Assembly (NCBI RefSeq): GCF_023805255.1
Contig: NZ_JAMSCK010000003.1
Location: forward strand, 1 to 64,000
DNA: 64,000 nt
Reading direction: 5' to 3'
Origin: Gramella jeungdoensis
GTDB taxonomy: Bacteria > Bacteroidota > Bacteroidia > Flavobacteriales > Flavobacteriaceae
Both the position numbers and the translations under genes were made by a program. How positions within the stretch are numbered: position 1 is the first letter of the stretch; each line of letters begins with the position of its first letter. This document shows, in pieces, positions 51,706-59,828 of this stretch. The notes beneath the pieces are model-generated. The model was not told where the DNA came from, did no database searches, and saw nothing but the letters and a program-made list of their open reading frames with translations.

Positions 51706-52932
51706 TCAGTTGTTTTTCATTGGTATCTCAACAATGAACTTTGTCCCCTCATTTTCCGTGCTGGTAAAGTCTATGCTTCCATTGAGATTTTCAAGGTGGG
51801 CCTTGGCAATATTAAGGCCTATGCCCGTACCCTGATCCAAAAGAGCATTTTCTGCCCTGAAATATCTTTCAAAAATATGTTTCTGATCCTTCTCTGGAAT
51901 TCCCCTTCCCTGATCTTCCACTTCAAAAATTATATTCTCTCCATCCATTTTTACGTCTAACCTAATTACAGTGTCCTCGGGAGAGTATTTAATAGCATTC
52001 CCTAATAAGTTAGAAAGGATCAATTCAAGGATCTTTTCATCCTGATGCAAAGTGATCTCATCTAAATCTTTTGGATAGATGATCTCCTGCCCATCTTTAA
52101 GCGTGATGTTTGCGTTGTAAACCACTTCATTTATAAGCCTTTTAAGACTAAAGGTGGTATACTTATACTGACCTTTCCCGGAGTCCAGCCTTTCAATAGA
52201 AAGAAAATCATTAAGAATATTGTTCAGGTAATGAACTTTATTCCTGATAGTTACCAGGTGTTTTTCCCTCTTCTCCTGCTGCTCTTCCTTAGTGTATTTT
52301 TCGATGAGGGTTGCCGAGGTAAGTATCCCGCTTAATGGAGTCTTGAATTCATGGGAAACAAGTGAAAGGAACTTGGTCTTAAGTTCATTGAGCTCTTTTT
52401 CCTTCTGAAGTGCATCCTTGATTTTTCGCTCGGCCTCTTTCCTTCTCTTTATTTCTTCTTCCAGATTTTCAACAGTCTCCCTTAGCTCCCGGGTACGTAT
52501 CTTTATCTTATCTTCAAGCTGAGTATTTAGCTCTCTTATCTGGCGTTGGGTTTCCTTTCTTACACTTATATCGATCACAAGTGACATTACGTAATCCTCC
52601 CCATCCATTTTAAATGGATTAAGTCCGGCCTCTACTGGAAAGCGGGTCCCATCTTTTTTTACTCCGTACAGGTCCCGGCCATGACCCATCTGTCTTTTTT
52701 CGCTTTTATCGAGAAAATTATCAAAATGATGGTGATGGCTGTGATGATATTCCTTGGGAATAAGAACATCCAGGTGCCGGTCTACGAGCTCACCTTCCTT
52801 GTATCCAAACATCTCCTGGGCTGCTGCATTGGCAGCAACAACGATCTGATTCGAATTTACAACGATGATTCCTTCAGATGCGGCCTGAAATAAAATATTA
52901 AAAATATCTCTGTGATCCAGAAATTCCTGCAA
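51706..52932 (-). CDS. PAS-domain sensor histidine kinase (FixL-like arrangement)
   Basis: 408 residues, soluble, no membrane helix. PAS domain 8-125, coiled coil (about 125-185), HisKA with His194 (SHEFKTPL) and HATPase with NLLGNAIKYS, DQGRGIP and GTGIGL: a complete kinase. The PAS region carries a His-rich stretch at 63-69 (HHSHHHH); His66 falls where FixL has its haem ligand and Arg86 (GHGR) where FixL has a key Arg, but similar residues occur in non-haem PAS proteins. The start is TTG at 52932; no in-frame ATG exists upstream before a stop codon. Partner of the receiver-CRP protein. Confidence 0.92.
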   Translation of the reverse strand: MQEFLDHRDIFNILFQAASEGIIVVNSNQIVVAANAAAQEMFGYKEGELVDRHLDVLIPKEYHHSHHHHFDNFLDKSEKRQMGHGRDLYGVKKDGTRFPVEAGLNPFKMDGEDYVMSLVIDISVRKETQRQIRELNTQLEDKIKIRTRELRETVENLEEEIKRRKEAERKIKDALQKEKELNELKTKFLSLVSHEFKTPLSGILTSATLIEKYTKEEQQEKREKHLVTIRNKVHYLNNILNDFLSIERLDSGKGQYKYTTFSLKRLINEVVYNANITLKDGQEIIYPKDLDEITLHQDEKILELILSNLLGNAIKYSPEDTVIRLDVKMDGENIIFEVEDQGRGIPEKDQKHIFERYFRAENALLDQGTGIGLNIAKAHLENLNGSIDFTSTENEGTKFIVEIPMKNN

Positions 52933-53081
52933 ACTATATAACTTATTAAGTAGGTTTTCCGTTTATAAGCTCCAAAGACCTTCACGGACTCTAAGCGAAT
53001 TTAAAGGTAAAACTTTTTTACAAAGTTGACGATAATAGAAAAATATTCAAATAAGGAAATGCAAAAAATTGTAAATTGTAC

Positions 53082-53303
53082 CTACTCATCCCTAATAGGG
53101 TGGTCTTCATAGAAATCATCAAAGGTTTTTGTGGTAGTATACTTATCGGTCAAGACTTTATAGACCGTAAATATTAATAAAATCTGACCAAAACACATTA
53201 AAAAATAGAGAACCGGAAAAGGAAACCCCAGTGCTGAAAAAACAGCCAGCAAGACCAGTACAATAGTGGTAAGAGCTAATAAATTAAGACATAGACTTTT
53301 CAT
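53082..53303 (-). CDS. Small membrane protein, 73 residues
   Basis: Two hydrophobic helices (about 5-27 and 30-50) followed by a polar, acidic tail ending FYEDHPIRDE. It is transcribed on the minus strand, divergent from the hibernation factor gene. No family recognised. Its location between a kinase for respiration genes and a regulated stress operon is suggestive only. Confidence 0.65.
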   Translation of the reverse strand: MKSLCLNLLALTTIVLVLLAVFSALGFPFPVLYFLMCFGQILLIFTVYKVLTDKYTTTKTFDDFYEDHPIRDE

Positions 53304-53386
53304 GTATATAATTTAGACATTTAGGCTGTAAGGCTTTCTTAAAAATTAGCTAAAAACCCATTACATAAAAGGAAAAATAACAATAC

Positions 53387-53429
53387 TGATAAGGGTCATA
53401 TTTTTTAAATAAAGTAAGAAGTAGCTTTG
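53387..53429 (+). promoter_or_regulatory. CRP/FNR-type operator and -7 element of hpf-usp
   Basis: Operator TGAT-AAGG-GTCA at 53387-53398, one change from the palindrome. TAGCTTTG, a perfect TAnnTTTG, starts at the 24th base after it (53422-53429). The hpf start codon lies 24 bases further on. Confidence 0.75.
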
Positions 53430-53453
53430 AGTAAACTAAAAACTCAATCAACT

Positions 53454-53753
53454 ATGCTTACTCAAATACAATTCGTGAAAATACCTACCAGCGAAGCCCT
53501 CACCTACTATACCGAGAAAAAACTGAAAAAGCTAACTTCTAAATTTGAAATGATAAAAGCGATAGATGTCTATTTCAAATTAGAAAAAGATCCAAAAGGA
53601 GAAGGGAAAATTTGCGAAATAGAATGCAGTATTCCCGGAACAAAAGTTTTTGCGGCTACCTCTCAAAATTATTTTGAACATGCCGTTAAAGTAGCAATTG
53701 CAGAGATAGAGAAACAGCTTGAAAAAAGAAAAGCAGTTATGATGGTTTATTAA
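53454..53753 (+). CDS. Ribosome hibernation promoting factor (HPF/RaiA family)
   Basis: 99 residues from the ATG at 53454; a TTG at 53427 lies within the -7 element and is not used. Short-form HPF/YfiA: the beta-alpha-beta fold with LTYYTEKKLKKLTSKFE in the first helix and AVKVAIAEIEKQLEKRKA at the end. It binds 30S/70S ribosomes and silences them in low-energy cells. It is co-transcribed with the downstream usp gene (16-base gap) and carries the low-oxygen-type operator. Confidence 0.88.
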   Translation: MLTQIQFVKIPTSEALTYYTEKKLKKLTSKFEMIKAIDVYFKLEKDPKGEGKICEIECSIPGTKVFAATSQNYFEHAVKVAIAEIEKQLEKRKAVMMVY

Positions 53754-53769
53754 TCTAAATCCTTTAGTT

Positions 53770-54603
53770 ATGAATACGATTCTAGTACCCGTAGATTTTT
53801 CGGAATATTCCGAATATGCACTTGAAGTGGCTGCAAGTATTGCCAGAAAACAGAATGCTGACATAGTTGTAGTTCATATGATGGACCTTCCCGAATCCTT
53901 TCTGACTAAAGATGAGAAACAGGAAGTCTTCAATGCCATCTATTTTATGAAGCTCACCAAACAGCGCTTTGATAAATTCCTGGATAAGGATTATATGAAA
54001 GATATTGAAGTGACCCAGGCCGTAAGAAACTACAAGGTCTTCAGCGAAATAAACGATGTAGCCAAGGAATATGAAGCCGATCTTATTGTAATGGGCTCAC
54101 ATGGTGCTTCCGGATTCAAGGAGATCTTTGTTGGCTCCAATACCGAAAAAGTGGTTCGTACCTCTGAAACGCCAGTGCTGGTAATTAAAAAACAGATTTC
54201 CAATTTTAAACTTGAAAATGCGGTATTTGTTACAGAATTCGATCCTGAAACCCTGGATGCATTTTTAAGTTCAAGACAGTTTTTCCAGCTTTTTGATGTT
54301 GACCCAAAACTACTTTTTGTGAACGTTCCCGAAAAATTTATGAGCACCAAAGAAATGATAGCAATCACCAATAAATTTCTCGAAGATGCAGGCCTCGATG
54401 CTCCTGAAATAAAGGATCGGGTAATTTATTATGATGATTATAGTCTTGAGAAAGGAATATTCAATTATTGTAATTCTGTAAAAGCCGATATTATTGCGAT
54501 GCCAACTCATGGCAGAAAAGGGATCGCTCATTTCTTTTACGGTAGTATAGGAGAAGATATTGCCAATCATGCCGATATTCCAGTGCTTACTTTCAAACTC
54601 TGA
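53770..54603 (+). CDS. Universal stress protein (UspA family), two domains
   Basis: 277 residues, tandem Usp domains. The first has the start ILVPVDFSEYSEYAL and nucleotide loop VMGSHGASGFKEIFVGSNTEKVVR, a good ATP-binding signature (G-2x-G-9x-G-S/T). The second is divergent but ends AMPTHGRKGIAHFFYGSIGEDIANHADIPVL, also signature-like. Second gene of the hpf operon. It is related to the usp gene before ccoI. Confidence 0.93.
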   Translation: MNTILVPVDFSEYSEYALEVAASIARKQNADIVVVHMMDLPESFLTKDEKQEVFNAIYFMKLTKQRFDKFLDKDYMKDIEVTQAVRNYKVFSEINDVAKEYEADLIVMGSHGASGFKEIFVGSNTEKVVRTSETPVLVIKKQISNFKLENAVFVTEFDPETLDAFLSSRQFFQLFDVDPKLLFVNVPEKFMSTKEMIAITNKFLEDAGLDAPEIKDRVIYYDDYSLEKGIFNYCNSVKADIIAMPTHGRKGIAHFFYGSIGEDIANHADIPVLTFKL

Positions 54604-54635
54604 AAAGGAGGCCATGGATTTAATTTTAGGGAATC

Positions 54636-54977
54636 ATGAAGATTGCATTTATAGCCTTATTAATGGTCCATCTTTTAATCCATTTATTAGGATTTTTCAA
54701 GGCTTTTGATTTAGTTGAACTATCGGAGTCTGGTAGTCAAATATCCAGAACTCAGGGAATATTCTGGTTAGTGACTGCTCTTCTTTTCATTCCGGGAGGT
54801 ATACTTTATATTCAGAATAACCCCGCATGGACACTGGCGGTCATTCCCGCAGCTTTAGCATCCCAGATTTTGATCGTTCTCAATTGGAATGATGCAAAAT
54901 TTGGCACCATCGTGAACCTGCTGATCATTCTGGTTGCCATGATGCATTTTGCAGCCTGGCAGTTTGAAAACACCTAG
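54636..54977 (+). CDS. Integral membrane protein of unknown function
   Basis: 113 residues with four hydrophobic helices (about 3-22, 42-62, 65-84, 90-108). It starts 32 bases after the usp stop, in the same direction, so it may be the last gene of the hpf-usp operon. I do not recognise the family. It is convergent with deoD. Confidence 0.7.
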   Translation: MKIAFIALLMVHLLIHLLGFFKAFDLVELSESGSQISRTQGIFWLVTALLFIPGGILYIQNNPAWTLAVIPAALASQILIVLNWNDAKFGTIVNLLIILVAMMHFAAWQFENT

Positions 54978-55006
54978 AAAAGATTAATAAAGGTGCGTCC
55001 ATAAAA

Positions 55007-55705
55007 TCAAAAAGCATTCAGGGCAATCTCCACCATTTCTACCAGTTTTTTCTCCCTTACCATCGCACTCACCTCTTCGCCGTTCACCAGGGAATCTGAA
55101 ATAGTAAGTATTGCCAGGGCATCTACGCCAAATTTTGCCGCGAGAGTGTAAATTGCTGCTGCTTCCATTTCTACACAAAGCACACCATGATCTGCCCACT
55201 TCTTATAAGAATCCTCATTGTCTTCATAAAACTTATCTGATGAAAGCACATTTCCGGCCCTGAAGGGAATATCATGTTCTTTTGCATAAGAAGCAGACTT
55301 CATTAAAAGGTCGAAACTTGCTGTAGGTGCAAAATCTGCATTTGGAAAATGAGACCTATTCATCGCTGAATTCGTAGAGGCGCTCATGGCGATCACGATA
55401 TCCATCAGTTTGATATCTGGCTGGTATGCGCCGGCACTCCCTACACGAATTAGCTTTTTTACATCATACTCTTTTATCAATTCATTACAGTAAATAAGGG
55501 TTGAAGGAATTCCCATACCTGTTCCCTGTACCGAAACTTTTTTTCCTTTGTAAGTACCAGTATAACCCAGCATTCCCCTTATATTATTATAGCAATGGGC
55601 AACTTCAAAAAAAGTCTCAGCTATCCATTTAGCTCTTAGCGGGTCTCCCGGAAGAAGTACAGATTCGGCGATCTCACCTTTTTTCGCTTCTATATGTAAA
55701 CTCAT
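55007..55705 (-). CDS. deoD: DeoD-type purine nucleoside phosphorylase
   Basis: 232 residues, the hexameric low-molecular-weight DeoD class. It splits purine (deoxy)nucleosides with phosphate. Signs: [14 protein letters not shown] (18-31), [32 protein letters not shown] and the catalytic Asp in ISDSLVNGE. It follows deoC by five bases, forming a nucleoside salvage operon. Confidence 0.95.
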   Translation of the reverse strand: MSLHIEAKKGEIAESVLLPGDPLRAKWIAETFFEVAHCYNNIRGMLGYTGTYKGKKVSVQGTGMGIPSTLIYCNELIKEYDVKKLIRVGSAGAYQPDIKLMDIVIAMSASTNSAMNRSHFPNADFAPTASFDLLMKSASYAKEHDIPFRAGNVLSSDKFYEDNEDSYKKWADHGVLCVEMEAAAIYTLAAKFGVDALAILTISDSLVNGEEVSAMVREKKLVEMVEIALNAF

Positions 55706-55710
55706 GATGT

Positions 55711-56358
55711 TTAAGGATTATCGGTGACAATTTTAATTCCGGAAGAGGTACCAATGCGGTCTACACCCAGATCTATATATTCAAGGGCAGTTTTCGCATC
55801 CCTGATTCCTCCAGAAGCCTTGATCTTCATTTTATCTCCCACCACTTCTTTCATGATCCTTATATCTTCAGTACTGGCTCCCCGACTGCCAAATCCCGTT
55901 GAGGTCTTTACAAAATCGGCACCGGCTTTAAGGGCCAGCTTACAGGCTATCCTTATCTCTTCTTCAGAAAGATAACAGGTTTCAATAATCACCTTTAAAA
56001 GTTTGCTGCCAGCTGCCTTTTTAATTAATGCGATCTCTTCTTCAACTTCTGCCTGCTTTGCATCTTTCAAAAAACCAATATTGATCACCATATCAAGTTC
56101 ATCTGCACCATCCAGGATCGCCTGCCTGGTTTCCTCAATTTTTGAAGTTTTGGAAACTGCTCCTAGAGGAAAACCTATGGTCACTGCAAGTTTTACAGAT
56201 GAATCTTTCAGGTATTGCTTTGCAATAGCCGTATTACAACTGTTTACACAAACCGCATAAAAATCATGGTTTATCGCTTCTTCACAAAGTTTTTTTATAT
56301 CGCCAGAAGTCGTATTGGCTTTGAGTAATGTATGATCTATAAAACTGTTTAGATCCAT
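55711..56358 (-). CDS. deoC: Deoxyribose-phosphate aldolase
   Basis: 215 residues. It cleaves deoxyribose 5-phosphate to glyceraldehyde 3-phosphate and acetaldehyde. IDHTLLKA near residue 7, [10 protein letters not shown] (catalytic Asp), [11 protein letters not shown] with the Schiff-base Lys, and [10 protein letters not shown] are all present. First gene of deoC-deoD; a 9-bp inverted repeat lies 52-80 bases upstream. Confidence 0.96.
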   Translation of the reverse strand: MDLNSFIDHTLLKANTTSGDIKKLCEEAINHDFYAVCVNSCNTAIAKQYLKDSSVKLAVTIGFPLGAVSKTSKIEETRQAILDGADELDMVINIGFLKDAKQAEVEEEIALIKKAAGSKLLKVIIETCYLSEEEIRIACKLALKAGADFVKTSTGFGSRGASTEDIRIMKEVVGDKMKIKASGGIRDAKTALEYIDLGVDRIGTSSGIKIVTDNP

Positions 56359-56409
56359 ATATGATTTAGTGTTTGAATAAGTGTTACTAAAATTAAGCTT
56401 TTTAATCGG

Positions 56410-56438
56410 CCTGATTAATATTTGATTTTTTAATCAGG
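56410..56438. promoter_or_regulatory. Inverted repeat upstream of deoC
   Basis: Perfect 9-bp arms CCTGATTAA and TTAATCAGG separated by 11 bases, in the gap between deoC and the nos operon. It could be an operator for deoC-deoD. It is separate from the TGAC-N4-GTCA site of the nos operon at 56562. Confidence 0.45.
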
Positions 56439-56561
56439 ATTACCCCTCAAAAATAGCTCCCCAGGCCTCCATCAAAAATGATATATATCAGTCTATCATT
56501 AATTGTCTATGCACGGTAATTCTGGCTTTTAAATCAATAAAGGACAATTTTATCCTAAATA

Positions 56562-56604
56562 TGACAACGGTCATATTTTCCCTAAGGCTTCCACCATACT
56601 TTTG
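56562..56604 (+). promoter_or_regulatory. CRP/FNR-type operator and -7 element of the nos operon
   Basis: Operator TGAC-AACG-GTCA at 56562-56573. TACTTTTG, a perfect TAnnTTTG, starts at the 24th base after it (56597-56604). The cytochrome start codon lies 27 bases further on. The reverse direction shows no -7 element at this spacing, so the site faces the nos genes. Confidence 0.8.
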
Positions 56605-56631
56605 AAGAGATTAATTAAATGTCAAAACACT

Positions 56632-57135
56632 ATGAAATATATTTTTAAAAGCCTTTGGGTACTTAGCATTATGGCACTTATAAGTTGCGGTGGAAAAGAA
56701 GAAAAAAAAGAATCGGATGAGCTTCAATTAGGAAATTATTCCAAAAAAGAAGAGCCCGCCAAACCGGCCACCTCTACTTCTTCAGAATCCATGATAGATA
56801 TGGATAACAAGGGAATCGGGCCGATTAAAAATGTGGAGCTCAACCCTGAAATTGATCAGGCAATGGCTCAAAAAGGAGAGGCTCTTTTCAATTCAAAATG
56901 TCTGGCCTGCCACAAACCAACTAAAAAGTTCATTGGTCCTGCCCCAAAAGGAGTTCTGGACAGAAGATCTCCAGAATGGGTAATGAATATGATGCTTAAC
57001 CCTGAAGAGATGGTTATGAAAGATCCAATTGCAAAACAATTACTGGTTGAGCATAATGGATCACCTATGGCGAACCAGAATCTTACAGAAGAAGAAGCAA
57101 GACAGATCCTGGAATATTTCAGGACAATTGAGTAG
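56632..57135 (+). CDS. Lipoprotein c-type cytochrome of the nos operon
   Basis: 167 residues from the ATG at 56632; an upstream TTG at 56602 overlaps the promoter. Lipobox LISCG near residues 17-21, charged linker, then one cytochrome c domain with CLACH (about residue 93) and a Met ligand in GSPMANQNL. Membrane-anchored electron donor, probably to NosZ, as similar small cytochromes stand next to clade II nosZ. First gene of the operon. Confidence 0.88.
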   Translation: MKYIFKSLWVLSIMALISCGGKEEKKESDELQLGNYSKKEEPAKPATSTSSESMIDMDNKGIGPIKNVELNPEIDQAMAQKGEALFNSKCLACHKPTKKFIGPAPKGVLDRRSPEWVMNMMLNPEEMVMKDPIAKQLLVEHNGSPMANQNLTEEEARQILEYFRTIE

Positions 57136-57169
57136 GGATTAAAATTATGACCAACTAAATCCTATAAAT

Positions 57170-57739
57170 ATGAAAGCAACAATCAAATTTTTTCTATTAA
57201 CAGTTCTCATTGCAGGCCTTACCTCATGTAGAAATAACAACGAATCGGAAGAAGACAACGTTTCCGCTTCCACAGAGCAAGCCAGTACAGAAAGACAGGG
57301 TCAGGCCTTTGTAAAGGATGATGTCTCTGAACCTACAGTTCTGGACATTGCCATTCAATCTGAAGATCACAAGACCCTGGTAGCCGCCGTTCAGGCTGCA
57401 GAGTTGGAAAACGCACTTGTGAATGCAGGGCCATTAATGGTTTTTGCTCCAACCGATGAAGCCTTTGCAGCATTACCTGAGGGTACCGTTGAAGACCTTT
57501 TAAAGCCGGAGAATAAAGATAAACTGGCTTTTATTCTAAAACATCATGTCACCCCTGGTAAATATGACAAGGAGTTTCTCAAGAAATTTAAAAAACTTGG
57601 TCAGGCAAGTGACCTCAGTATCCCTGTAGAAGTAAAAGGAGAAGACGTATATGTTGGCGGCTCCAAAATCATTGCAAGTGTACCTGCCGGTAACGGTATC
57701 GTACACGTAGTTGACAAAGTAATAATACCCGAAAATTAA
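57170..57739 (+). CDS. Fasciclin-domain lipoprotein of the nos operon
   Basis: 189 residues: lipobox LTSCR near residue 20, acidic linker, then one FAS1 (fasciclin) domain (about 55-188) with TLVAAVQAAEL, MVFAPTDEAFAALPEGTVEDLL and GNGIVHVVDKVIIP. FAS1 domains mediate adhesion or protein contacts. Its place between the cytochrome and nosZ suggests a scaffold or Cu-site role, which is inference. Gaps of 34 and 26 bases to its neighbours. Confidence 0.9.
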   Translation: MKATIKFFLLTVLIAGLTSCRNNNESEEDNVSASTEQASTERQGQAFVKDDVSEPTVLDIAIQSEDHKTLVAAVQAAELENALVNAGPLMVFAPTDEAFAALPEGTVEDLLKPENKDKLAFILKHHVTPGKYDKEFLKKFKKLGQASDLSIPVEVKGEDVYVGGSKIIASVPAGNGIVHVVDKVIIPEN

Positions 57740-57765
57740 TAAGCCTATAAATCAATCTCACAATC

Positions 57766-59730
57766 ATGAAAAAATCAGTTTTATTTATACTATCACTGTT
57801 CATGGCAGCCAGTTTCTTTAGCTGCAATAACAGTGAAAACTCCAAAAATGGAGATCGTGGAGCCTTAGCTTCCAGTGCTGCAGAAAAAGTATATGTGGCA
57901 CCCGGAGAACATGATGAGTTCTACGCATTCATCTCAGGTGGTTTTAGCGGACAATTGTCTGTTTACGGCCTTCCTTCGGGAAGATTATTAAAGGTTATCC
58001 CGGTATTTTCTCAGGATGCTGAAAAAGCCTGGGGTTATAACGAGGAAACAAAACCTATGTTGAATACTTCTCACGGATTTGTACCATGGGATGATGCTCA
58101 CCACCCCGATATTTCCCAGACAAATGGAAAACTTGACGGTCGCTGGGTATTCATAAACGGTAATAATACTCCAAGGATTGCGAAAGTAGACCTTACCACA
58201 TTTGAAACTACTGAAATTATAGAAGTTCCAAACTCTGCAGGTAACCACAGTTCTTCTTTCGTTACTGAAAATACAGAATATGTAGTGGCAGGAACAAGAT
58301 TCTCGGTACCTGTACCTCAGCGCGATATGCCTATTAAGGATTACAAAGGTAATTTTAAAGGATCTCTTACTTTTATTAGCGTAGATCCTGAAGAAGGTCA
58401 TATGGATATTAAATTTCAGCTTATGATGCCAGGTTTCGATTATGACCTTGCTCACCCTGGACGTGGAAAATCTCACGGCTGGTTCTTCTTTTCTACTTAT
58501 AATACCGAAGAAGCGAATACCTTAATGGAAGTTAACGCCTCTCAAAACGATAAGGATTTTATCGCCGCGGTTAACTGGAAGAAGATCGAAGAATATGTGA
58601 ACAACGGAGGAGGTAAAAAAATGCCTGCCAATTATGCTCACAACGTATATGATGAAGATACTCACACCGCAACCTCAACCATGAAAAAAGAGGTGCTTGT
58701 AGTAGATCCTTTAGAAGTTCCGGGAGCAGTATTCCTATTGCCTACTCCTAAATCCCCTCACGGATGTGACGTGGATCCTACAGGAGAGTATATAGTAGGA
58801 AACGGAAAACTTTCAGCTGATCTTACCGTGCATTCATATACTAAAATGATCGAAGCCATCGAAAATAAAAGCTTTGATGGAGAAGCTTACGGAATTCCAA
58901 TTCTTAAGTTTGAGGATGTTCTTGCCGGAACAGTAAAACAAGCCGGTCTTGGACCATTGCATACCGAATTCGATGGCGAAGGTAATGCCTATACTTCATT
59001 CTTTATTTCTTCTGAAGTCGTAAAATGGAATGTTGAATCAAGAGAAGTTATCGATAGAAAACCATGTTACTATTCTGTAGGTCACGTAATGATCCCAGGT
59101 GGTAACTCTGCCGATCCTTTTGGTAAATATGTACTGGCGATGAACAAGATCACAAAAGACCGTTATTTACCAACCGGTCCTGAAGTAACTCATTCTGCAC
59201 AGCTTTATGATATCACAGGTGAAAAAATGGAGTTGTTACTCGATTTCCCAACCATTGGTGAGCCTCACTACGCTGCAGGTATTCCGGCAGATATAATAAA
59301 GCCTAATTCCAAGAAGATATTCAAATTGGATGAGAACAAACATGAGCATGCGACCCTTAATAACGGTGATGCCCGTGTGGAAAGAGATGGAAACGAAGTT
59401 CATGTTTATATGACTATGATCAGAAGTCACTTTACACCAGATAATATTGAAGGTATCAAGGTGGGAGACAAAGTTTACTTCCACGTGACCAACCACGAAC
59501 AGGATTATGATGTACCTCACGGAATTAGTATGATAGGTGCCAATACCTCTGAATTGCTGATCATGCCCGGACAGACCGAAACCTTTGTCTGGGAACCAAA
59601 ACAACCAGGAGTATGGCCATTCTACTGTACCGATTTCTGTTCAGCTTTACACCAGGAGATGCAAGGATACGTTAGAGTTTCCCCCGCTAATTCTAATATA
59701 GATCTAAGCTGGTCTTTAGGTGAAGATTGA
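57766..59730 (+). CDS. nosZ: Nitrous oxide reductase NosZ, clade II
   Basis: 654 residues. It reduces N2O to N2. Sec-type signal with lipobox FFSC (Cys20), so it appears to be a lipoprotein, unlike the Tat-exported clade I enzymes. Seven-bladed propeller with the CuZ ligands beginning at AHHPDIS (His112, His113) and later His segments (HSS, AHPGRGKSHGW, NYAHN, SPHGCD, GPLHTEF). C-terminal cupredoxin CuA domain with Cys621, Cys625, His629 and Met632 (CTDFCSALHQEM). All metal ligands appear present. Confidence 0.97.
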   Translation: MKKSVLFILSLFMAASFFSCNNSENSKNGDRGALASSAAEKVYVAPGEHDEFYAFISGGFSGQLSVYGLPSGRLLKVIPVFSQDAEKAWGYNEETKPMLNTSHGFVPWDDAHHPDISQTNGKLDGRWVFINGNNTPRIAKVDLTTFETTEIIEVPNSAGNHSSSFVTENTEYVVAGTRFSVPVPQRDMPIKDYKGNFKGSLTFISVDPEEGHMDIKFQLMMPGFDYDLAHPGRGKSHGWFFFSTYNTEEANTLMEVNASQNDKDFIAAVNWKKIEEYVNNGGGKKMPANYAHNVYDEDTHTATSTMKKEVLVVDPLEVPGAVFLLPTPKSPHGCDVDPTGEYIVGNGKLSADLTVHSYTKMIEAIENKSFDGEAYGIPILKFEDVLAGTVKQAGLGPLHTEFDGEGNAYTSFFISSEVVKWNVESREVIDRKPCYYSVGHVMIPGGNSADPFGKYVLAMNKITKDRYLPTGPEVTHSAQLYDITGEKMELLLDFPTIGEPHYAAGIPADIIKPNSKKIFKLDENKHEHATLNNGDARVERDGNEVHVYMTMIRSHFTPDNIEGIKVGDKVYFHVTNHEQDYDVPHGISMIGANTSELLIMPGQTETFVWEPKQPGVWPFYCTDFCSALHQEMQGYVRVSPANSNIDLSWSLGED

Positions 59731-59745
59731 TGTTTAGTTAGATGG

Positions 59746-59775
59746 GAAATACATGATACTAAGGGCATGTATTTC
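59746..59775 (+). other. First hairpin after nosZ
   Basis: Perfect 10-bp arms GAAATACATG / CATGTATTTC with a 10-base loop, 15 bases past the nosZ stop. No T run directly follows. It may protect the nosZ transcript 3' end. Confidence 0.6.
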
Positions 59776-59778
59776 TGC

Positions 59779-59815
59779 AAAGGCGGGGGTTGGTTGATTG
59801 CTCCCGCCTTTCTAT
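59779..59815 (+). terminator. Second hairpin after nosZ, possible partial terminator
   Basis: Perfect 9-bp arms AAAGGCGGG / CCCGCCTTT followed by TCTATT, a weak T run. It lies between nosZ and the rest of the operon, so it likely lowers expression of the downstream assembly genes relative to nosZ. Confidence 0.65.
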
Positions 59816-59828
59816 TAAAAATGAGATT

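Noticed and set aside
53387-53398. Divergent use of the hpf operator for the small gene at 53082-53303
   Set aside because: On the minus strand the 24th base is TA but is followed by ATGGGT, so the -7 element is not formed.
57988-58476. Minus-strand 162-codon frame opposite nosZ
   Set aside because: Antisense to conserved NosZ sequence including copper ligands.
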